NCBI RefSeq assembly: GCF_910594005.1
Contig: NC_057819.1
Span: 129,553,669-129,617,668 of the forward strand
DNA: 64,000 nucleotides
Source: Cervus elaphus
Lineage: Eukaryota; Chordata; Mammalia; Artiodactyla; Cervidae
Direction: 5' to 3'
Shown here: positions 58,601 through 64,000 of the stretch, in pieces
Numbering within the stretch: position 1 is the stretch's first letter
Layout of the letters: every line of letters begins with the position of its first letter
Notes under the pieces: model-generated
Seen by the model: the letters and a program-made list of their open reading frames with translations, nothing else
Databases searched by the model: none
What the model was told of the DNA's origin: nothing
Made by a program: the position numbers and the translations under genes

Positions 58601-61584
58601 CTTTGGCTTCTGTGTCCCCGGCTCCACGGTTTAGATGTATTCTTCTTTCTGCCAGAAACAGCGCGTGTCCCTCTGCCTTCTCTCAGGCGTCTGAGTGTTT
58701 TTCTGGTACTTCTCCCTTCCCTGCCCTCCACACAGTCTGATCCAGAAAAGCTCCATCAAGCGGGGGAAATGCATTTTTCTTTCTTGTCTCAGGTTTTCGG
58801 GTTTTATAAGACAAAACGATTGATTTCTGCATATATCTTAAGGCTTTGCTAGAGACTTAAAATTCAGTTTTACACCTTCGGGGGTAAAAGGAAATAATGG
58901 TCTTTCCTTTATCCCATAAAGTTAAGATCTGTTAGAGTAACTTTTCAGCCTTTTGAACTGGTCCCATAGAAATGCTTCATTTTGTGATGCGTACGTACTG
59001 AATATACTTGTGCATCGTTGAAAAAAGTCTCACAGAACCAGTGCCCTTATCGTGTTGCACTGTTTGATATTATGCTGGTTGCTGCTGGCCCATCCGTGGA
59101 TGGTGACATATTCCCTGAAGCCCCCGTCCCCCCAAGTGCCAAGACGGGTCTGAGAAGGCAGCAAGTAGGAACGAGTGCACCTCTGAAAGAGATTTGTTTT
59201 GTTTTCACCTTTAATGACAGTATGTATGGAAGGTTTTATGTGTATTAAAATAACTTACAAAGTGCATTCACCTGGATTCCCAGGTTTCTCTGTAGGTTCT
59301 CTCTTAGTCTAAAAGCATCATCAACCTGCTGTCTGCTAGTGATTGAACTGAAATAGTTCAGAGGTTCTTAAGCTGTTACATTAAATGAGACTAACAGCCT
59401 TCTTAAAATGTTACTGATAGTATCATTGTATTTTTTTAAGTCTCAGTCTTAGAGTCAGAAAAAACTGAAGGCCTCACTCTCTTGAAGTAGCACTCTTTAG
59501 TTCTTTAGCATTTTGTCCTCAAAGAAGTATTTTTTTGTAGAAGCTGTAGAAAATATTTTTTTAAAGTAGGTCTAAATGCTAAATATTTTGGCATGTCTGT
59601 CCTTCTAGAATATTTTTGGTGTACTTGTGTGTATACATAAATACTTTGAAAACCAGCAGACCTACTGTACATTATTCTGTAACCTATAAAAAACGATGTT
59701 AAAGATCTCTTTCTTCCTCAGTATATGTAAGTCTCCATCATCACTGTTAACCAGCTTCATCGTTAATAGTTTCATTGTTGTGGATTACAATTCATGTATT
59801 ACATTTTATATACGTTACTTTGTGGTTTCATCAGTTGTCTGTAATTTTAGACATTTAGGTTGTTTCCGTTTTTAGCTATTATAGACAAGGCCACGCTAAA
59901 GATTTTAATACATGTCTTTAAAACTCTGAGTTACAGGACACTTAGAACAGCCTAGAAGTTGAAGGTGTCTGTCCCCTCCCTCCCTTTAAGAGCATTTGTA
60001 CAGCCGCCTTCTCTGTTTATTTGAAGGAAGGTCCATATTTTCTCACAGTAGTGTCACCATTGCTATTAGAGTATGAAATAAAGATAAAAGATAAACTTGA
60101 CTTACTAGAAACATTCTAGTTTTATCTTGACTTACTAGATTCTAGTTCTTGCCTTAATTTTCAGACAGTGCTTGTAACGAGAAATGGTAAACAAAAGCAT
60201 GGAGGACGCAGAGTGCTCTTGGTGGTGGGTTTCTTCCCTAGTGCGGTGGCCTGCTCGTCACCTGGCCCAGCCATGCTGGGGATGCTGGCGGCAGTTCTAG
60301 CTAGCTTCTATACTAGGTCAAGGGAGACTTTCATGGAACACTGTTTTTCTGTTTGAATTGGCTTTGACTTCTTAGGTCTTCAAGTAAATGTACAGTAATT
60401 GCTGCTGCTGCTAACCCTACCATCTGGTCTTATTCAGCCTCTTAAAATGCTTCCATGAGTTTGTTTTTGTAGAAAGATGGGATATGTTGTCTCCTATTGC
60501 CTCTGGGCGATGGGCTCCATGACCTATTAGTATAAGTCCCTGCAAATGATTCTCGGACCATGACATTTCTTGGTTTAAGAATGGACATTCGTGAAATATG
60601 GCTTTTTTTGCCATTTCAGTTTATATACATATTATTAGGTGTAATTTTTTATCAGAAAGTGAATAGAACTAGCTTTTTAAAAATCACGTTTAAATTATCT
60701 GGAAGCATGTATGTGTTTATTTTTATAATGAAAACACACTGCAAAAAGTTGTAGGAAAGGGTAGAAAAAAATCTCCAACTATAATTCCTCCATCTAACAT
60801 AATTATTGTGATCTGTTTCTTTCTGGTCTTTTTCCTAATCTGTAGATTTCACACGATGGAAGGCAGGCATTTCAAAACCAGTGTTTTTGTCTAAGGGAAT
60901 ATAAATTTAGATGTGTCCCCCCCCAAGAAAATTCTACACAAGAGCATTGACCTCCAGAATTGTTTGTCCTCATGCGTTGATCCTTTCCGGCACGGTGTCG
61001 TGTTGAGATGTAAATGGGAAAGGGCGCTGCTAACCGAGTTAGTGGAGCTGTCGCTTAACTGTGCTTGCTCAGTTGTGTCCTGTCCTCACTCTTTGCAACC
61101 CCGTGGATTGGAGCCTGCCAGGCCCTTCTGTCCACGGGATTTCCTGGGCACGAATACTGGAATGGGTTGCCATTTCCTCCTCCAGGAGAGCTTCCCGACC
61201 CAGGGATCAAACCCAGGTCTGCTGCATCGGCAGGTGGGTTGTTAGCCCTCTGAACCCCCGGGAAGGCCCGGGGTATCTGCAGGTAGACCCCAGTAGAGCT
61301 GCCGAGACCCCGCAGCCTGGCGGTGACGCGCCTCTCTTTCCTTGTTGCAGTCTTCGAGCAGCGACGGCGGCGGCAGCAGCAGCAGCAGCAGCATCAGCAG
61401 CCCCGACAGGGCCAGCGGGCCGGAGAGCAGCTTGCACCACCTCGCCGCCGGGTCCGGCCCCCACACGCCACAGCCCGCGCCCGCGCCGTCCGCGCTGTGC
61501 CCAGGCCCCTACTTCCACATCAACCAGACCCTGAAGGAGGCCCACTTCCACAGCCTGCAGCACCGGGGCCGGCCTCCCTCGTGA
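46199..61584 (+). CDS. FAM104A: FAM104A / VCF1, VCP nuclear cofactor
   Basis: Three coding exons (46,199-46,419; 51,113-51,212; 61,351-61,584) join in phase to 184 residues; human is about 186. The family binds the AAA ATPase VCP/p97 and promotes its nuclear import. Visible features: an Ala/Gly/Arg-rich N-terminal extension (1-66); an internal Met at 67 (MSERLRPR), a possible alternative start; a basic nuclear-localisation cluster R-K-R-R-R at 74-78; a Ser-rich acidic linker encoded partly by (AGC)6; and a conserved C-terminal helix (165-178, NQTLKEAHFHSLQH), the family's VCP-contact region. All junctions are GT-AG. The ATG at 46,199 is chosen because its MGGRGADAGSSGGTG start matches the mammalian long form. 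The gene converges with COG1 at its 3' side. Confidence 0.94.
47395..47625 (+). mobile_element. BovB LINE 3'-end fragment
   Basis: It reads 'tttggccatctgatgc', 'gaaaagaccctgatgg', 'gagatggctggatgac', 'cacgactgagtgactg'. It encodes a frame-broken version of the BovB reverse-transcriptase C-terminus. Confidence 0.88.
48430..48655 (-). mobile_element. Bov-tA SINE
   Basis: Reverse-strand copy: 'ctcagttgtgtccaactc', 'ctgtagcccgccaggctc', 'ttttctcgacccagggatc'. Confidence 0.93.
49424..49467 (+). repeat. Short direct duplication
   Basis: 'gaggagttgggggaccgtca' appears twice in tandem with a 2-3 bp spacer. Confidence 0.85.
49695..49750 (+). mobile_element. BovB/Bov-A 3' tail fragment
   Basis: 'ctgcagtccatggggtc' followed by 'gagtcggacacaactg'. 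Confidence 0.8.
50110..50262 (-). mobile_element. Bov-tA SINE, truncated
   Basis: Head and part of the body: 'gttgccatttccttctctg', 'ggggattgaacccaagtc', 'gctgagccaccagggcagc'. Confidence 0.9.
51113..51212 (+). CDS. FAM104A: FAM104A exon 2
   Basis: Acceptor 'gatgtaattccag', donor 'gag|gtagga'. It encodes the end of R74, then KRRRNGSEEDHHLPPQTKR through NPVFHDSWDTE. It carries the basic NLS cluster. Confidence 0.95.
51595..51705 (-). mobile_element. CHR-type SINE fragment
   Basis: It reads 'gcatgtaggatctcagctc', 'gatagaatccacactccc', 'ccaaccactggac'. Confidence 0.7.
53130..53408 (-). mobile_element. Bov-A2 dimeric SINE
   Basis: Same structure as the 17.2-kb copy: (GCT)n head, two monomers, spacer 'gaaagtgaaaagtgaaagtg'. 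Confidence 0.94.
53825..53935 (+). repeat. MIR-like SINE fragment
   Basis: It reads 'gatggaaaaattggggcac', 'aagtcacttgcccagag', 'catagctagtacaaggc'. Confidence 0.65.
54670..54822 (-). mobile_element. CHR-type SINE
   Basis: It reads 'gtggtatgtgggatctag', 'ggtcagggatcgaaccag', 'agccactggaccagcag'. Confidence 0.85.
55335..55655 (+). mobile_element. Long CHR-2-type SINE
   Basis: Head 'gggacttccttggtggctc', body 'cccacatgccacggagc', end 'cgaagacccagtacagcc' with an A-rich tail. Confidence 0.9.
55662..55925 (+). mobile_element. BovB LINE 3'-end (RT C-terminus)
   Basis: Open frame 55,671-55,919 encodes the C-terminal tail of the BovB (RTE) polyprotein (LQYFGHLMRRADSLEKT, RRRRGRQRTRWLDGI, AIHGVTKSPTRLSD). 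It is 5'-truncated and inactive, directly next to the CHR-2 SINE. Confidence 0.93.
55988..57499 (+). mobile_element. Mariner (Hsmar1-like) DNA transposon, decayed
   Basis: The terminal inverted repeats are visible: 5' 'ttaggttggggcaaaagtaa' and, at the 3' end, the complement of 'ttgggtcggtgcaaatgtaa'. TA target duplications flank both ends (55,986-55,987; 57,500-57,501). Without the nested Bov-tA it is about 1.28 kb, the usual mariner length. The transposase region (about 56,400-57,420) is readable but broken by stops and frame changes. The catalytic triad positions are Asp at 56,858, Asp at 57,133 (HDN) and Asn at 57,238 (SPTN), exactly 105 bp after the second, so it is the DD34N type seen in Hsmar1/SETMAR. 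Confidence 0.92.
56054..56280 (+). mobile_element. Bov-tA SINE nested in mariner
   Basis: It reads 'ggcttcctaggtggtgc', 'ggcatggcagcccactcc', 'caggctacagtcagtagg'. Mariner sequence resumes after it. Flanking 'gaaataca' and 'gaatacat' may be an eroded target duplication. Confidence 0.93.
57550..57755 (-). mobile_element. Bov-tA SINE
   Basis: Reverse-strand copy about 50 bp beyond the mariner: 'gtcactcagttgtgtctg', 'gttgccatttccttctcc', 'ggattgaacctgggtctcc'. Confidence 0.93.
57800..61050. other. Unassigned intronic sequence
   Basis: AT-rich part of FAM104A intron 2. I see no exon and no clear repeat family. A segment near 59,740-59,920 ('taggttgtttccgtttttagc') looks like an old L1 or L2 piece. 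Open frames are all short. Confidence 0.45.
61058..61269 (-). mobile_element. Bov-tA SINE next to FAM104A exon 3
   Basis: It reads 'tgcttgctcagttgtgtcc', 'gttgccatttcctcctcc', 'gatcaaacccaggtctgc'. It ends about 80 bp before the exon 3 acceptor. Confidence 0.92.
61351..61584 (+). CDS. FAM104A: FAM104A exon 3 (last coding)
   Basis: Acceptor 'tttccttgttgcag'. It encodes the Ser-rich linker, a Pro-rich middle and the C-terminal VCP-binding helix, then TGA at 61,582-61,584. (AGC)6 lies at 61,375-61,392. Confidence 0.96.
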   Translation, partial: SSSSDGGGSSSSSSISSPDRASGPESSLHHLAAGSGPHTPQPAPAPSALCPGPYFHINQTLKEAHFHSLQHRGRPPS

Positions 61585-61980
61585 CACCGCAGACTCTTGC
61601 CTTCTGTGAAGGGACAGCGCTGTGCGGATTTGATATTTCAAGTTAGCGATGTTTTAAAAAAATTGCACAAAAAAATGCCTGTTGGCTTTTCAGTCTATAT
61701 TTGAGATAACAGGTTAACAGGCTGTTGTTTACTTGTGGTTTTGCTGCACTATTGCGATTTCCAAGGGGCTTTGAAGCAGTTTTTTATAGGATTCTTTTAA
61801 GGGTGGGTATCAAGGGAACCATAGGAGGACACATCATCTGTGTGTTGAACCCATAGTTTGTCCAGTTTAGACTGCTTTCCAGGTCTGTTAGTTAGAAATT
61901 CTACTTTATGTAAAAAGGCCTTTTAAAACTGCAGGATCTTCAATTTTTTAAATAAACTAGTAAAGAGGATCTACTTTCCA
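61585..61980 (+). other. FAM104A: FAM104A 3' UTR with poly(A) signal
   Basis: AT-rich, non-coding. AATAAA at 61,951-61,956 lies about 370 bp after the stop. Longer forms using later sites cannot be excluded. Confidence 0.6.
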
Positions 61981-62600
61981 TGAAAAAAAAACCAAGATTT
62001 TTTTCCAGAACATAGAAAGCTGGACCAGCCTTGCACTGAAGTGAACTGCCATGCTACCTCTTAGAACGTGGACGTCCTGTTGAACGTGCTGTCTTCTCTG
62101 ACGGGGACAGTCAGACCCCGGATAGACTGTGTGAGTGAGTCAGCTCCCGCCCCGTGACTGTCTTCTCTCTGCTATATATTTGTATTTCCAGAGAGAAGGG
62201 CTTTCTGATTCATGGACCCCGGATAGCTTGTTAACTGGCATTCCTCCAGAGCTGCCGTCTCAGACTTAGGCAGCACTGCTCGGCTCAGACAGTCACGGAA
62301 CATGGACGTGACTTCCAGTCTCAGGCACCACCTGTCCCCCAGCAGCTGGTGTGAGCGCCCCGTTGGTTCCGCCTTGCCGTGTGAGAAGGTGCTAGTGAAG
62401 GCTGACGCAGTGTGAGTTCTAGGAACTGAGGTCTGAAGTCACACGTGCTGTGAACTCTGGGACAAGGACTTACTTGCTTTATGCTCAGAGTCATCCCTGC
62501 GCCCAACAGGAATGAGGGGGCTGCGTGCCACCACGGCTGCCGCAGAGGCTGGTGTGGCTCAGAAACAAAGGAGCAGAGTCACTTCTAGGAGAAACAAGAC
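61981..62600. other. Short intergenic FAM104A-COG1 (convergent)
   Basis: About 0.6 kb between the proposed ends of the two convergent genes. No repeat or exon was recognised. It may be further 3' UTR of FAM104A. Confidence 0.5.
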
Positions 62601-62607
62601 AGGAGTA

Positions 62608-62613
62608 TTTATT
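62608..62613 (-). terminator. COG1: COG1 poly(A) signal
   Basis: AATAAA on the minus strand, 22 bases after the COG1 stop. If used, the COG1 3' UTR would be only about 40-50 bases long. Confidence 0.6.
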
Positions 62614-62634
62614 TAGAGAGACGGAGCGTCCTCG

Positions 62635-62778
62635 TCACTTGGTCATGCTGGAGAGCCACCCGAGTTTGAACAGCGAGGGTGCGGCCGAGTCTTCCTCGTC
62701 AGCGACCAGCTGCCTGAACAGGGAGCCGGCCTGCCTGGGGTCGTCTGCTCGGGAGAGCGCCGGGGGCGTCGCCTGCCG
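62635..62778 (-). CDS. COG1: COG1 last exon
   Basis: Acceptor 'ttcctctccacacag', 48 codons including TGA at 62,635-62,637. It ends SLFKLGWLSSMTK. Confidence 0.95.
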   Translation of the reverse strand, partial: RQATPPALSRADDPRQAGSLFRQLVADEEDSAAPSLFKLGWLSSMTK

Positions 62779-63924
62779 CTGTGTGGAGAGGAAAGTGCCT
62801 TAGCGTGCACCCGGACCCCCGGCCGCCCGCCCCCCACTCCGCTCGGGGGTCCACGCGGCGGGCACACGGCGGGTCTGAGCAGCACGGCCAGCTCCTGGAG
62901 GGGACCAGCTTAGTCCAGATGGAAAAGGACACGCGGCAGACTGCGGGGCCGTGACGGGACAGCCGGCGTCGGGAGCGAGGACGGAGGAAGGGCAACGTGT
63001 GCCTCCTCTCCATGGCGTGTTCCTCTCGGGTGCAGAGCTGAAAGGGCAGTTACTGGGAGGACAAGTGGACAGCTGTGGGGAAAGCTAAGAGCACAGGCCC
63101 GCGCTCAGGAGTGGGAGGCTTGTGCACAAACTTTTTTTTTCCCACCCTTACTCCCATCTCCCAAGTTTTAAAACCCGGTGTTGATAGGATTTTGGACCTG
63201 ACTGGGTTTGATGGCAGGGAATATGGAAAGGAGACATTGCGAGTACTTTTATCCAACGAGAGAGCAAACGAGGACTACACGCTGGAAGGAAGGGAGCCGT
63301 GTGAGCGCTCAGACACACTTGTACACAACACACTTCAGAGACCCCCTGAGGACTCCCGCAGCTATCCTAGCAGATGGCAGCCTACTGAGACAAAAGATCT
63401 ATTAACAAGAACAGGTGAAGCTTGAGGAAGCAAACTTCCTACCCGCCTAAAAGAAACGAGAGACGAAACCATCGCTGAAACAGCAGGTTTTTTTCCCCCC
63501 AAATAAGTATAGTCGTAGTGCTGGGTTAGCAGTTAACTCTTCTACCCTCTTAATCTTAAACACAAGCTGTAATCTCGGTCCATCCTGCACATTTTCTACA
63601 GCCTTGGCAGCCTGAGATTCATTTCTACCATGAGGCTACTTGATAGTGTCTGTGGGCATCTTTTAAAACCTCTCTTAGCTCAAGCTAGTAACATCGTGTA
63701 TTTCCTTATTGCGCCGCCATTAAAAGCAGCATTAGTGCATCTTGTCACTCGGTTCTCCATCGGTTATTTGAGGTGGGGGGGAGCGGGCGGCTTGGTGGGA
63801 GGCGGGGTGGGGTCCCTGGGGACGAACTCTCGGTCAGACACTCACCTGGGCTGCGGTCTCCATGCTTCTGCCCACTGACTTGGCCTTTCGTGTGCTTGTC
63901 ATGCTCAATGGAAGAAGCCCAAAC
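62635..63924 (-). CDS. COG1: COG1, conserved oligomeric Golgi complex subunit 1 (3' part)
   Basis: The last two coding exons are in the window (63,924-63,846 and 62,778-62,635); the rest of the gene lies beyond the right edge. COG1 is a lobe A subunit of the COG tether, which holds retrograde vesicles at Golgi cisternae and so supports glycosylation enzymes. The exon peptides are FGLLPLSMTSTRKAKSVGRS... and QATPPALSRADDPRQAGSLF... ending FKLGWLSSMTK, matching the C-terminus of mammalian COG1. Both junctions are GT-AG and in phase (the first exon ends on a whole codon). The gene is convergent with FAM104A, as in human. Confidence 0.95.
62779..63845 (-). other. COG1: COG1 last intron
   Basis: Intron between the two final exons, beginning at donor CAG|gtgagt and ending at the acceptor above. 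No repeat was clearly recognised. Confidence 0.85.
63846..63924 (-). CDS. COG1: COG1 penultimate exon
   Basis: 79 bp. Acceptor 'cttgtctggcag', donor 'cag|gtgagtg'. It encodes (R)FGLLPLSMTSTRKAK and SVGRSMETAAQ. The first base completes a codon split with the exon beyond the window edge. Confidence 0.93.
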
Positions 63925-64000
63925 CTGCCAGACAAGACGAAGGCGGCTCAGCGGAGAGGCTGGGGAGCTGGGGGCCCAGCAGGGGCCGCTTGGCGTCCTT

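Larger units (their letters stand above)
51213..61350 (+). other. FAM104A: FAM104A intron 2
   Basis: 10.1-kb intron. It contains a Bov-A2, CHR SINEs, a BovB 3' piece, a mariner with a nested Bov-tA, and two further Bov-tA copies. The stretch 57,800-61,050 is AT-rich and mostly unassigned. Confidence 0.8.

Overview
The window is a piece of a ruminant (bovid-type) nuclear chromosome. It is full of the tRNA-Glu-headed Bov-tA SINE, dimeric Bov-A2 copies, 3' ends of the RTE-type LINE BovB and cetartiodactyl CHR-type SINEs, a mix known only from ruminants. I cannot tell cattle, sheep and goat apart. Genes are split by introns, and gene identity and order match the human 17q25.1 block, read here in the opposite orientation: CDC42EP4, CPSF4L, MTNAP1 (C17orf80), FAM104A (VCF1), COG1.

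Layout. 1-5703 is most likely the 5' intron of CDC42EP4 and ends in a 34-bp minisatellite that abuts the splice acceptor. 5704-6729 (+) is the single coding exon of CDC42EP4, a Cdc42 effector, followed by its 3' UTR to about 8.2 kb. 8.2-21.9 kb is intergenic, with SINEs, MIRs and a few transcription-factor-site clusters. 21,992-28,475 (+) holds recognisable but broken exons of CPSF4L, a CCCH zinc-finger paralogue of the polyadenylation factor CPSF4. Stops, frameshifts, a small deletion and a lost splice donor make it look like a unitary pseudogene. 28.5-36.0 kb is intergenic and contains a large CA/telomere-like composite tandem array. 36,089-43,076 (-) is MTNAP1, built here from four coding exons (558 aa), with two candidate 5' UTR exons reaching a CpG-rich head-to-head promoter at 45.5-46.6 kb. 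From that promoter FAM104A runs rightward in three coding exons (46,199-61,584; 184 aa). Its second intron carries an old mariner transposon with a nested Bov-tA. The window ends in the last two coding exons of COG1 (-), convergent with FAM104A.

The genes do not form a functional unit. CDC42EP4 acts on actin and septins downstream of Cdc42. MTNAP1 is a mitochondrial nucleoid-associated membrane protein. FAM104A/VCF1 is a nuclear cofactor of the AAA ATPase VCP/p97. COG1 is a Golgi tethering-complex subunit. The most notable observations are the decayed CPSF4L, the minisatellite against the CDC42EP4 acceptor, the composite array at 32 kb and the nested mariner. I found no evidence for a wholly new biological system.
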